The translations under genes and the position numbers were made by a program. 64,000 bases of DNA from contig USDK01000005.1 in NCBI GenBank assembly GCA_900553355.1, positions 9,653-73,652 of the forward strand, given 5' to 3'. Positions 41,329 to 50,433 of this stretch are shown in pieces (within the stretch, counting starts at the first letter, position 1; every line of letters starts with the position of its first letter). Under the pieces are notes generated by a model, which was not told where the DNA came from, searched no databases, and was given only the letters and a program-made list of their open reading frames with translations. This stretch comes from an uncultured Lachnospiraceae bacterium. GTDB taxonomy: Bacteria; Bacillota; Clostridia; Lachnospirales; Lachnospiraceae.

Positions 41329-42345
41329 ATGAAGTATATATCATTTGCAATCCCGTGTTACAATTCTCAGGATTATATGGCTCATGCAATTGAAAGTATC
41401 CTGCCGGGTGGAGAGGATGTTGAGATTATCATTGTCAATGACGGATCAAAAGATGATACGTTAAAGATTGCCAGGGAATATGAAGAAAAGTATCCGGATA
41501 TCATCCGGGTGGTGGATAAGGAAAACGGCGGACACGGGGATGCGGTTAATGCAGGCCTTGCCCATGCTTCGGGGACCTATTTTAAGGTGGTAGACAGTGA
41601 TGACTGGGTAGACGAGGAAGCACTTCATAAGATTCTTGCACTACTTCGTCAGTTCAGGGACGAAGAGCAGGAAATTGATATGCTGGTTTCCAATTATGTT
41701 TACGAGAAGGTAGGAGTAGAGCATAAAAAATGTATTCATTATCGGAATGTACTTCCTCAGGATGAAATTTTTCATTGGGAGGATATCGGACATTTCCATA
41801 TTGACCAGTACATTCTGATGCATTCGGTGATCTATCGGACAGACCTTTTAAAACTGATTCAGCTAAAACTTCCGAAGCATACATTTTATGTGGATAATAT
41901 CTATGTTTATTATCCGCTTCCTCATGTCAGAAAGCTTTACTATCTGGACGTAGATTTTTACCGTTATTATATTGGAAGGGAAGATCAGTCTGTTAACGAA
42001 AAGGTCATGATCAGCAGAGTCGATCAGCAGATCTTTGTTACCAAGGCTATGATTGATATGTATGATCTTACAAAGCTTACCTGTAAGAAACTGAGATCTT
42101 ACATGACCAATTATCTTGCAATTATGATGACCGTGTCATCTATTCTTTTGATCCGGTCTAAAAAGCAGGAAAATCTGGAAAAGAAAAAGGATCTCTGGGT
42201 CTATCTGAAAAAGAAAGATCTGAGAGTATTCTTAAAAATCCGATATGGAATTCTGGGGCAGACGATGAATATCCCCGGGAAACCAGGAAGAAAGATATCT
42301 TCACTGGCTTACAGCGTAGCAAGAAGACTGGTAGGATTTAATTAA
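41329..42345 (+). CDS. GT2 family glycosyltransferase
   Basis: 338 residues. GT-A fold with FAIPCYNSQDYM, IIIVNDGSKDDT and the metal motif VVDSDDW. Residues 240-338 are basic and helical, with one hydrophobic stretch (LAIMMTVSSILLI). It probably transfers a sugar to a cell-surface polymer; acceptor unknown. GAAAGGAAG precedes the ATG. It stands alone between the surface-protein operon and the subtilase. Confidence 0.82.
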   Translation: MKYISFAIPCYNSQDYMAHAIESILPGGEDVEIIIVNDGSKDDTLKIAREYEEKYPDIIRVVDKENGGHGDAVNAGLAHASGTYFKVVDSDDWVDEEALHKILALLRQFRDEEQEIDMLVSNYVYEKVGVEHKKCIHYRNVLPQDEIFHWEDIGHFHIDQYILMHSVIYRTDLLKLIQLKLPKHTFYVDNIYVYYPLPHVRKLYYLDVDFYRYYIGREDQSVNEKVMISRVDQQIFVTKAMIDMYDLTKLTCKKLRSYMTNYLAIMMTVSSILLIRSKKQENLEKKKDLWVYLKKKDLRVFLKIRYGILGQTMNIPGKPGRKISSLAYSVARRLVGFN

Positions 42346-42413
42346 ATCAGGTATATTCAGACAGCCATGTCACATACGATACACCAGAAATAGTGGTGGA
42401 TAGGAGTATGGAC

Positions 42414-44141
42414 ATGGCTGTTGACGTTCGGGATATTTATGGGAATCAGAAGATTGAAAACCTTTTAAATCTGGCAATGGATGCGACTTTGCAGGAGCGG
42501 GAGAAGTCGCCAGAGCTGGAGGTGGGATATGACCCACAGGCAAGAACCTGGGAGCTCATTATCAAATATTCCGGGGATCTGAAACGAATATCTGAGCTGG
42601 CGGAAGAGACCACTGCGCTTCAGAATGAATATGCCATTGTGACCGTTCAGGAGAACAGGATAGAGGCGCTTGCCACGCTTTCAGAAGTAGAATATATAGA
42701 AAAACCAAAACGATTATTTTTTGAGGTGGAAAACGGAAGACGGGTTTCCTGTATCGATGCAGTACAGGAATCCCGTTTTTCTTTGTCTGGACAGGGAGTT
42801 CTGATCGGAGTCATCGATTCAGGGATTGATTATACTCTGTCAGATTTTCAGACGGAGGATGGTGGAACAAGGATTCTGGCGTTGTGGGATCAGACACTGG
42901 GAAAAGAGTATACCCGGGATGAAATCAATGAAGCGCTGATGAGCGCCACGGTGGAAGAACGGCTGGAACGGCTGCCGAGTATGGATGATTCGGGACATGG
43001 TACTGCAGTGGCGGGCATTGCAGCTGGAAACGGCAGGAACAGCCGGGGCAGATATGCCGGGGTAGCGCCGGAGAGCGAGCTGGTGGTGGTGAAGCTTGGA
43101 AGGGCAAGACAGGATGGTTTTCCGAGGACCACAGAGCTTATGAAGGGGCTGGATTATGTGATCCGTAAAGCGACAGAGCTTCAGATGCCTGTGGCAGTCA
43201 ACATAAGCTTTGGAAACACCTATGGGTCTCATGACGGTACATCGCTGCTAGAGCGGTTTATCGATGATATGGCAAACATCTGGAAGAGCGTGATCTGTAT
43301 CGGAACTGGAAATGAAGCAGCCAGTGCAGGTCATACATCTGGTGTGCTGACAGAAGGAAAGGAGACAGTGGTGCAGCTGGCAGTTCAGAGAAATCAGCCC
43401 AACCTCAGCATTCAGATATGGAAGGAATATACTGACACGGTGGAAATCGTATTGATCAGTCCCTCCGGAACCAGAGTGGGACCCTTTCAGGAGATACTCG
43501 GGCCTCAGAGATTTACAGTCGCACAGACAGAGATTTTGTTATATTACGGGGAACCAAGTCCTTACAGCACGTCCCAGGAAATTTATATTGACCTGCTTCC
43601 AAGAGATTCTTATATCAATGAAGGAATCTGGCAGATTATTCTGGTGCCTGGAAGGATTGTATCCGGAGCATTTTTCATGTGGCTTCCCAGTGAAAATATA
43701 TTAAATCAGGGCACCGGTTTTTTGTCCCCTGTCAGTCAGACGACTCTGACAATTCCCTCCACAGCCACGCGGGCAATCAGCGTTGGAGCCTATAACGCCA
43801 GAACCTTTGCATATGCAGATTTCTCGGGAAGAGGATATCTCAGGGGGAGCAGAATTGTCAAGCCGGATATTGTGGCACCGGGAGTAGACGTAATAACAGT
43901 GATGCCGGGTGGAGAATATGCTCAGTTTACAGGGACTTCTTTTGCAGCGCCCTTTGTTACAGGCGGGGCAGCCCTCATGATGGAATGGGGAATTGTCAGG
44001 GGGAATGATCCTTATTTATACGGGGAAAAGGTAAAGGCTTATTTTCACAGAGGCGCCCAGCCCCTTCCGGGATTTACCGAATATCCTAATCCACAGGTAG
44101 GGTACGGGGCGCTTTGTGTGCGAAATAGCCTGCCAATATAG
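42414..44141 (+). CDS. S8 subtilisin-like protease, Csp type
   Basis: 575 residues. A prodomain-like N-terminal region (about 1-110) precedes the catalytic domain. The triad is intact: Asp in GVIDSGIDYT, His in DSGHGTAVAGI, Ser in FTGTSFAAPFV. A jelly-roll-like insert of about 130 residues sits between His and Ser, as in CspB/CspC proteases of clostridial spore germination. No signal peptide, as in that family. I start at ATG 42414 with AGGAG 7 bases upstream; GTG 42393 and ATG 42408 are in frame but overlap the site. Confidence 0.87.
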   Translation: MAVDVRDIYGNQKIENLLNLAMDATLQEREKSPELEVGYDPQARTWELIIKYSGDLKRISELAEETTALQNEYAIVTVQENRIEALATLSEVEYIEKPKRLFFEVENGRRVSCIDAVQESRFSLSGQGVLIGVIDSGIDYTLSDFQTEDGGTRILALWDQTLGKEYTRDEINEALMSATVEERLERLPSMDDSGHGTAVAGIAAGNGRNSRGRYAGVAPESELVVVKLGRARQDGFPRTTELMKGLDYVIRKATELQMPVAVNISFGNTYGSHDGTSLLERFIDDMANIWKSVICIGTGNEAASAGHTSGVLTEGKETVVQLAVQRNQPNLSIQIWKEYTDTVEIVLISPSGTRVGPFQEILGPQRFTVAQTEILLYYGEPSPYSTSQEIYIDLLPRDSYINEGIWQIILVPGRIVSGAFFMWLPSENILNQGTGFLSPVSQTTLTIPSTATRAISVGAYNARTFAYADFSGRGYLRGSRIVKPDIVAPGVDVITVMPGGEYAQFTGTSFAAPFVTGGAALMMEWGIVRGNDPYLYGEKVKAYFHRGAQPLPGFTEYPNPQVGYGALCVRNSLPI

Positions 44142-44239
44142 AAGAAATAGATTTATTGTTAAAAATTTAAAAAAAATGTATAAAATTTATAGAAAATGAA
44201 AAAAGACTGTGCAGACCGCATACTTATCTGCCACTTTTG

Positions 44240-44267
44240 TTGAAATGTTACAAGAGAAAGATATAAT
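44240..44267 (+). promoter_or_regulatory. Promoter of the ECF cluster
   Basis: TTGAAA, 16-base spacer, TATAAT, 43 bases before the S-component gene. No riboswitch is visible in 44142-44310; control is more likely by the PucR protein encoded in the cluster. Confidence 0.7.
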
Positions 44268-44310
44268 AAACACAAATTAAAGGAATCTTTTACAAGGAGG
44301 GACAAAGATT

Positions 44311-44934
44311 ATGGCAGAACAAAAGAAAAAGTATTCAATTAAGGAAGATTTCTCAATGGTAGCAGTGCTGACGATTCCAATTTGTGTAGCGGTCAATGTT
44401 GTGGGAGATCAGATCGTACAAATTTTGAAATTACCAATCTTCCTGGACGTAATTGGAACAGTTTTGATGGCAATGTTGTCTGGACCATGGGCCGCAGCGG
44501 TCACAGGTATTCTGACAAATCTATGTATGGGAATAACAGACAACCCGACATTGATTCCATTTGCGATTACCTCAGCGGCAGTTGGTCTTGTTGCAGGAGC
44601 ATTTGCCAGAAAGAAATGGTTTACAACACAAAAGTGGAAATTAGTGGTCATTGTTCTCGCATTAATCCTGACTACAATCTGTACTGCTTCTCCAATTACG
44701 ATTTTCGGATTTGGAGGTATTTCAGGAAACGGTGGTCAGTCAGTTGCGATTGCCGGCCTGATGGCTGCTGGAACCAATATTGTCACAGCTGTAATTGGAA
44801 CAGATTTTTGGGTGAATCTTGTGGATCGATCGCTTGCTATTATTATTTCCTTTGCAGTAATTAAGGTAATACCCGACCGAACATTGATCAAGTACAGTTT
44901 AGGAGAAAATTATACGAAAAAGAAAGCAGAATAA
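44311..44934 (+). CDS. ECF transporter S component (substrate unknown)
   Basis: 207 residues with six membrane segments (MVAVLTIPICVAVNVV, IPFAITSAAVGLVAGAFA, LVVIVLALILTTIC). Size, topology and the adjacent T and two ATPase genes identify it as the substrate-binding S component of a dedicated (group I) ECF importer. I cannot place it in a vitamin family such as RibU, ThiT or BioY. AAGGAGGG lies upstream. Neighbouring enzymes suggest a purine- or hydantoin-like cargo. Confidence 0.82.
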   Translation: MAEQKKKYSIKEDFSMVAVLTIPICVAVNVVGDQIVQILKLPIFLDVIGTVLMAMLSGPWAAAVTGILTNLCMGITDNPTLIPFAITSAAVGLVAGAFARKKWFTTQKWKLVVIVLALILTTICTASPITIFGFGGISGNGGQSVAIAGLMAAGTNIVTAVIGTDFWVNLVDRSLAIIISFAVIKVIPDRTLIKYSLGENYTKKKAE

Positions 44935-44944
44935 AATCAGCATC

Positions 44945-44981
44945 AAAAGAGGTGTCGCTCACTGATGCGGCAGCCTCTTTT
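44945..44981 (+). promoter_or_regulatory. Stem-loop between S and T genes
   Basis: AAAAGAGG pairs with CCTCTTTT around an inner GTCGC / GCGGC-like pairing. It follows the S gene stop by 10 bases and could attenuate or protect the upstream message so that more S than T is made. Confidence 0.45.
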
Positions 44982-45011
44982 GTGCTACATAGAACAGAAA
45001 TGGAGGAATTT

Positions 45012-45809
45012 ATGTATCGCGAAGAATTGATGAAACCAAAGAAGAATAAGATTGCGGGGCTATATCCAATATGTAAACTAGAGATGCTGGGTATGTATGT
45101 GATTCTGATTGTCTTAGCAAACATTATACAATTCCGTGAACTTCCCCTGTTGCTGATTCCGTTGTCATTTTGCATTCCACTGCTGTTTGCAGTTAGTGGG
45201 CAGTTTAAAGACTATTTTTCTTTTATAAAAGTGGTCAGCTACTTTGTATGTTTTGTATTTTTGATACAGGTTCTTCTGATTAAAGGAAGCGAGCCGGTAC
45301 TCCTGTGGCAATGGGGAATTATACATATATATCTCGGAGGATTGGATAAAGGGCTGACTCTTGCGTTTAACATTTTAAATTTTGCCGGTATTTTCTTTTG
45401 GTTGTTCAGGACATCTAGCTATCAGGAAATCAGCTCTGCAATGGAACAAAGCGGTCTGAATCATAAAGCGGCCTATGTTTTTTTATCCACATTTAAAATG
45501 ATTGATGTAATGCGGATGAATGTTTATACCATTATGGATGCACAGCGTGCAAGAGGAGTAGAAACAGAAGGGAATGTTTTTGTCAGAGCAAAAGCATTTG
45601 TGCCGATTATTATTCCACTGGTAGTAAATGCAATGCTGGAAGTAGGCGAACGAGCACTGACATTGGAATCAAAAGCGTTTTCGGTGCAGTGTAAAAAAAC
45701 AATTATGATTCCTGCTACCCATAACGGATATGAAAAGAGGGCCTTGATGATATCTGTGATTATCGTACTTTGTGCAATAGGAGGGACCATTGTATGGCTG
45801 ACAAGATAA
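45012..45809 (+). CDS. ECF transporter T component
   Basis: 265 residues, CbiQ/EcfT-like, with membrane segments in the first half and a cytoplasmic coupling helix pair. The first coupling motif is QRARGVE; the second, normally another Ala-Arg-Gly, reads LESKAF. It joins the S component to the two ATPases. I start at ATG 45012 with GGAGG 5 bases upstream; ATG 45000 contains that site. The end overlaps the next gene by 16 bases. Confidence 0.85.
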   Translation: MYREELMKPKKNKIAGLYPICKLEMLGMYVILIVLANIIQFRELPLLLIPLSFCIPLLFAVSGQFKDYFSFIKVVSYFVCFVFLIQVLLIKGSEPVLLWQWGIIHIYLGGLDKGLTLAFNILNFAGIFFWLFRTSSYQEISSAMEQSGLNHKAAYVFLSTFKMIDVMRMNVYTIMDAQRARGVETEGNVFVRAKAFVPIIIPLVVNAMLEVGERALTLESKAFSVQCKKTIMIPATHNGYEKRALMISVIIVLCAIGGTIVWLTR

Positions 45810-46639
45810 TTGAATTGAAAAATGTTACATATACATATCCGCTTGTAAACCATCCGGCGGTAAAAAATATCAGTTTGAGTCTGGAACCCGGAAAACTATA
45901 TGGAATTATCGGCGGAAATGGATCAGGAAAGACGACTCTGTGTGTGATTGTATGTGGGTTTGCAACAAAGTTTGAAAAAGGGAAATTAGAAGGAGAAGTG
46001 TTAATTAAAGGAAAAGATGTAGACTCATACGGACCAGGAGAAGTGTCAAAAATGATGGGATATGTGCTGCAGAACCCATTCAGTCAGATTTCCGGTGTCA
46101 GAGAGACGGTACTGGAAGAAATTGCCTATGGACTGGAAAACCTTGGAATGAATCCGGAAGAAATGGAAGAAAAAGTTGTCAATATAGCAAGGAAGACAGA
46201 TATTGAAGGATTACTTATGAAAAATCCGTTTGAGTTATCTGGTGGGCAGCAGCAAAGGGTAGCACTTGCTTCAGTATTGGTTCTGGATCCAGAAATATTA
46301 GTTATTGACGAGCCGACTTCACAGTTAGATCCGGAGGGGACAGAGAGTATCTTTAAAATTATCAGAACATTGAAGGAAGAGGGAAAAACGATTCTTTTAG
46401 TGGAACATAAGATTGATCTGCTTGCGGAGTATGCAGATGAGGTAATTGTTCTGGAAAACGGAGAAAATATTGTAAACGGCCCGGTTCATGAAGTCCTGGC
46501 ACAGAGAGAACTGGAGCAACATGGGATTCAGCTTCCTCAGATAAGTGTTATTTTTGATGAATTGAGGAAAAAAGGAATCGATTATGGAAAAATTCCTATT
46601 ACTTACGAAGAAGCACGGGAATTATTGATGTCAACATAG
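45794..46639 (+). CDS. ECF transporter ATPase A
   Basis: 281 residues. Walker A GGNGSGKTT, signature FELSGGQQQRVALAS, Walker B ILVIDEPTSQLD and the switch His in LLVEHKID are all intact. GGAGGG lies 8 bases before ATG 45794. It forms the ATP-hydrolysing heterodimer with the next protein. Confidence 0.92.
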   Translation: MADKIIELKNVTYTYPLVNHPAVKNISLSLEPGKLYGIIGGNGSGKTTLCVIVCGFATKFEKGKLEGEVLIKGKDVDSYGPGEVSKMMGYVLQNPFSQISGVRETVLEEIAYGLENLGMNPEEMEEKVVNIARKTDIEGLLMKNPFELSGGQQQRVALASVLVLDPEILVIDEPTSQLDPEGTESIFKIIRTLKEEGKTILLVEHKIDLLAEYADEVIVLENGENIVNGPVHEVLAQRELEQHGIQLPQISVIFDELRKKGIDYGKIPITYEEARELLMST

Positions 46640-46651
46640 GAAGGAGAAGAT

Positions 46652-47473
46652 ATGGGAGATATTCTGTTGGATCATGTATCCTTTACTTATAAAAATGGAT
46701 ATGAGGCGGTATCTGATATTACACTTTCTATCCGTCAGGGAGAAAGAGTTGCGATTCTGGGTCAGAATGGAGCGGGAAAAACCACAACTGTAAAGATGAT
46801 GAATAATCTGCAAAGACCGACTAAAGGGAAGGTCATGGTGGGGGTAAAAAACACAAAGGATTATACAACAGCACAGATATCGAAAGAAGTTGGATATGTG
46901 TTTCAGAATCCGGATGATCAGATTTTTCATGCAACTGTGCAGGAAGAAGTAGAATTTGGCCCGCGTAAGGCTCTGGGACTTTCGGAAGAGGAAATACAGA
47001 AGCGGTGTAAACGGGCGTTGGAATTAACAGGTCTTACAGATGCAAAGGATGAAAATCCGTTCGAACTTCCATTATCTATTCGTAAGTTTGTGGCGATTGC
47101 ATCTATTATTGCGTCAGATCCGGATGTATATATCTTTGATGAGCCAACAGCCGGACAGGATCGTGAGGGGCTGCTGAGATTGAATCAGATTATTGATGAA
47201 TTACATGGAAATGGAAAAACAGTCATTACCATTACGCATGATATCGAGTTCGCGATTAATACATTTCATCGGATTATTGTGATGGCGAAAAAGAAGGTTA
47301 TTAAGGAGGGAACGCCTGCCGAGATTTTTCATAATGATGATGTGCTGCAAAAATCCATGCTCAAAACACCTTATGTAATTCGATTATCCAGAGAATTAGG
47401 TTTAGGGGAAGAAATTACAACAAATAATGAATTTATAGACGCATTGATAAGGAGAAAAAAAGATGAGTTTTAG
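46652..47473 (+). CDS. ECF transporter ATPase A' with altered signature motif
   Basis: 273 residues. Walker A GQNGAGKTT and Walker B VYIFDEPTAGQD are normal and the switch His is present (TITHDIEFA), but the ABC signature LSGGQ is replaced by LPLSIRKFVAIAS. The second ATPase of ECF pairs can carry a degenerate signature, leaving one competent composite site. AAGGAGAAGAT precedes the ATG; the end overlaps the SIS gene by 11 bases. Confidence 0.88.
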   Translation: MGDILLDHVSFTYKNGYEAVSDITLSIRQGERVAILGQNGAGKTTTVKMMNNLQRPTKGKVMVGVKNTKDYTTAQISKEVGYVFQNPDDQIFHATVQEEVEFGPRKALGLSEEEIQKRCKRALELTGLTDAKDENPFELPLSIRKFVAIASIIASDPDVYIFDEPTAGQDREGLLRLNQIIDELHGNGKTVITITHDIEFAINTFHRIIVMAKKKVIKEGTPAEIFHNDDVLQKSMLKTPYVIRLSRELGLGEEITTNNEFIDALIRRKKDEF

Positions 47474-48653
47474 AATAGTACCACCACTTTTAAGAGAAGA
47501 TTCTATATTGAACGAAGCGGATAGGACACTGCTGAAGAATATATACGAGGAGGAAGGTGACAATACCTGGAGGACGGTTGCCGGAGATGATCCCCTTGAT
47601 GAAAGACGACTGGCACGGAATTCTTATACTTACGAAGAGTTAAAAGCTCAGCCGGATAAGATCAGAGAAACATTAGAAAAGGAAAGAGATGCAATTGTAC
47701 AGACAGCGAAAAAGCTAAGCCAGAAACCGATCCGACAGATTTATATGATTGGATGTGGTGATTCAGTAGCAGCTTTACGGGGAACTCGATGTTTTTTAGA
47801 AATATTGCTGGGTATTCCATGTAAAGAAGAAGATGCTCTGGATTTTGCTTATTATAATAGCCATGCCGTGAGCGAGGATAGTCTGGTAATTACATTGTCT
47901 TCCAGCGGAAGAACCATTCGTGTATTAGAGGCACTCTTGGTAGCCAGAAGTTGCGGTGCACAGACACTGGCTCTTTCAAATACACCCGGTTCACCGTTGA
48001 TGGAAGCTGCGACTGCAGGAATTTTGATTCATGCTTCCCGGAAAGGCTGGCCAACTCAGTCATCTACTTCTGCAATGGCCACGGTTGTACAGCTCGGGAT
48101 TGAACTTGCGAGGTGTATGGGAATTGATGGAAAAAGAATCGATTATTATGAAAAACAATTTGATAAGATTCCAGAACTAATGGAAGAGGCTGTAGTTATG
48201 ACAGAAGAAAAGATTAAAAAAATGGCAGCAGAATTATATCATGAGAAAATCTTTTTCTTCTGTGGAGGCGGACCTTTCTATACCTGTGCTGAGTACGGGG
48301 CCGCAAAGGTAAAAGAGTCTACACCGGGGTATGCCGTTCCGGTACAATTAGAAGAATTTCATCACTATAATACAGTAAAAAAAGGAGATTCCTTATTTTT
48401 AATTGCACCACCAGGATTTTCTACGCATCGTGGGATTGAAACGATTTGGGCATGTAAGGAACTAGAGGGGAAGGCATATGTTCTGACAGCTGAATCAGAA
48501 AAAAACCTGGCAGAAGAAGCAGATGATGCTATTTTACTTCCAGAAGCGGAAGAATGCTTTGCAAATTTTGTTTATTCTGTCCCGTTACAAATGTTTGGGT
48601 ACTATCTTTCTGTAGAACAGGAAAGAGAAGCTAGAGAAAAATTAGGAAAGTAG
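47463..48653 (+). CDS. SIS-domain sugar-phosphate isomerase/deglycase-like protein
   Basis: 396 residues with two SIS domains, at about 75-215 and 250-380. The phosphosugar motifs are LSSSGRT near residue 160 and YMIGCGDS; ALSNTPGSPL follows. This is the layout of GlmS isomerase-type, AgaS and FrlB proteins. FrlB splits fructosamine 6-phosphates, and a PfkB kinase follows directly as frlD-type kinases do, so a deglycase acting on a phosphorylated sugar-amine is a reasonable guess. Confidence 0.8.
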   Translation: MSFRIVPPLLREDSILNEADRTLLKNIYEEEGDNTWRTVAGDDPLDERRLARNSYTYEELKAQPDKIRETLEKERDAIVQTAKKLSQKPIRQIYMIGCGDSVAALRGTRCFLEILLGIPCKEEDALDFAYYNSHAVSEDSLVITLSSSGRTIRVLEALLVARSCGAQTLALSNTPGSPLMEAATAGILIHASRKGWPTQSSTSAMATVVQLGIELARCMGIDGKRIDYYEKQFDKIPELMEEAVVMTEEKIKKMAAELYHEKIFFFCGGGPFYTCAEYGAAKVKESTPGYAVPVQLEEFHHYNTVKKGDSLFLIAPPGFSTHRGIETIWACKELEGKAYVLTAESEKNLAEEADDAILLPEAEECFANFVYSVPLQMFGYYLSVEQEREAREKLGK

Positions 48654-48665
48654 GAGCATTGGGAT

Positions 48666-49646
48666 ATGGATTATGTAGCAGTTGGCTGTTTTGCCATTGA
48701 TAATATTATTAATACTCGGGGAATAAAAAAATTGAATGTTTTTGGCGGTAATGCGGCTTTTGGCGCGGCAGGAATCTATTTGTGGCATGACGGTAAAGTG
48801 GGAATTGTTTCAAGAAAAGGTACAGATATCCCGGACAGATGGATTCAGATGTTAGAAGAGCAGGACATTGATACGACAGGGATCCGGGATGTACCGATGC
48901 GCCATATGATGTTTTCTGGAATGGTATATGATGAAAACGGAGAGAGAAGAGAAGTTACATTTAATGAAGATGAACAGAGTAAGGAATTGATAGCAGGGTT
49001 CCCGGTTATGACACCAGAAATGGTAACAAGAGCACATGAGAATTTTGCGCCGACGGTGGAAGATATTCCGGAAGAATATGCAGATGCAGATGTTTTTCTT
49101 GCGGCCAGGCATTATGACAGGCAGTTGAGCTATGCAAAATATTTTCGGAAAAGAAATCCGAATGGAATCATCGTATTAGACACAGGAAAAGATTATATGA
49201 AGCCAGAATGTGTGGAAAAACTTCCCGAACTTTTCAGGTTAGTAGATGTAGTAATTCCCAGTGAAGTAGAGGTTAAAGGTTTGTTTGGAGACATTCCGAT
49301 GGCTGAAGCTGCGGAGAAACTGATTAGACTTGGCGCTAAAAATGTTGTGATCAAGATTGGTAAAAGAGGATGTCTTGTATATGTAAATAAAGAAATTATT
49401 TTTGTAAATGCTTATCATTCGGATGTTGTAAAGGATCCTACAGGTGCAGGTGACAGTTTCTGCGGAGGATTTCTGGTGGGTTATAAAAAAACGCATGATT
49501 TAGTAACAGCTGCCAAGTATGGGACAGTTTCATCCTCATTTATCATTGAAGATTTTGGAATAGAGCCAGCGCTTCATATCAGTCGCGAAATGGCAGAAAA
49601 ACGTTTGCAGGAAATAGTTTGCTATACAATGGAGGGAAAAGAATGA
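48666..49646 (+). CDS. PfkB-family carbohydrate kinase
   Basis: 326 residues of the ribokinase/PfkB family. GCFAIDNII and FGGNAAFGAA at the N-terminus form the sugar site; DPTGAGDSFCGGFLVGY is the ATP/anion-hole signature with the catalytic Asp. It should phosphorylate a sugar or a glycosylated amine before the SIS protein acts. GTAGGAGC is upstream. Its stop overlaps the next ATG (ATGA). Confidence 0.87.
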   Translation: MDYVAVGCFAIDNIINTRGIKKLNVFGGNAAFGAAGIYLWHDGKVGIVSRKGTDIPDRWIQMLEEQDIDTTGIRDVPMRHMMFSGMVYDENGERREVTFNEDEQSKELIAGFPVMTPEMVTRAHENFAPTVEDIPEEYADADVFLAARHYDRQLSYAKYFRKRNPNGIIVLDTGKDYMKPECVEKLPELFRLVDVVIPSEVEVKGLFGDIPMAEAAEKLIRLGAKNVVIKIGKRGCLVYVNKEIIFVNAYHSDVVKDPTGAGDSFCGGFLVGYKKTHDLVTAAKYGTVSSSFIIEDFGIEPALHISREMAEKRLQEIVCYTMEGKE

Positions 49647-50431
49647 GATATGTAGACAAACCAGTTATCATAGGAGCGGTTCATCTTCCTTACTATGGAA
49701 GAAACAATCCGACACAGTCTGTTTCAGAGCTGGAAGAGTATGTTATGACTAATGTAGGTGTACATGTGAAAAATGGTATTGATACAGTATATATTCAGGA
49801 TGAAAACCTGAATTTGGGACCGGCCCTGCCAGAGACTATTGCGATCATGGCTTCTCTTGGGAAGATGGTAAAATGTGAATTTCCTCAAATGAAACTCGGC
49901 ATGATTATGCAGTCTCACGACGGAATAGCGCCGATTGCAGCAGCAACTGCAGCTGGAGCAGATTTTGTAAGGATTAAAGTGTTTGCAGGTACTATGTATA
50001 AAGCAGAAGGAATACGGGAAGGTGTAGGACAGACGGCGGTTCAATATCGGACGATGTTGAATTCTCCGGTAAAAATATATGCGGATGTTCATGACAGGGA
50101 AGGAATTCCCATGCCAGGTGTCCCGATTTCCATGGCAATTGGATGGGCAGACCGTGCTGGGGCAGATGCATTTATTTTAACAGGACATGATTATCAGGAA
50201 ACGCTTCAATATTTAAATGAAGCAGAAAAGATGGAACTTGGTAAACCGGTACTGGTGGGAGGATCCGTAAATGAGAACAATATTTATGAAATTCTGGATC
50301 ACTGTGAAGGTGCAGTTGTCAGCAGCTCACTGATGCTGGACGAGCCAGTTTCAGGGAGCCTGCTTCACTGGGATGCCGAGAAAATTAAAAAATTTGTGGA
50401 TAAAGTAGCAAAATATCGAAAGAGTAGATAA
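49643..50431 (+). CDS. BtpA/SgcQ-family TIM-barrel protein
   Basis: 262 residues of the BtpA family (relatives: SgcQ of the E. coli sgc sugar operon). IIGAVHLPYYG at the N-terminus, GADFVRIKVFAGTMY in the middle, and GKPVLVGGSVNENNI with VVSSSL at the C-terminus form the phosphate-binding ends of an eight-fold barrel. Catalytic role not established; the family sits in sugar or nucleoside clusters. I start at ATG 49643, overlapping the kinase stop, with GGAGGG upstream. Confidence 0.82.
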   Translation: MRYVDKPVIIGAVHLPYYGRNNPTQSVSELEEYVMTNVGVHVKNGIDTVYIQDENLNLGPALPETIAIMASLGKMVKCEFPQMKLGMIMQSHDGIAPIAAATAAGADFVRIKVFAGTMYKAEGIREGVGQTAVQYRTMLNSPVKIYADVHDREGIPMPGVPISMAIGWADRAGADAFILTGHDYQETLQYLNEAEKMELGKPVLVGGSVNENNIYEILDHCEGAVVSSSLMLDEPVSGSLLHWDAEKIKKFVDKVAKYRKSR

Positions 50432-50433
50432 GA

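Noticed and set aside
44142..44310. Riboswitch before the ECF S gene
   Set aside because: The region is AT-rich with no stable multi-helix fold or known vitamin aptamer; only a promoter is visible.
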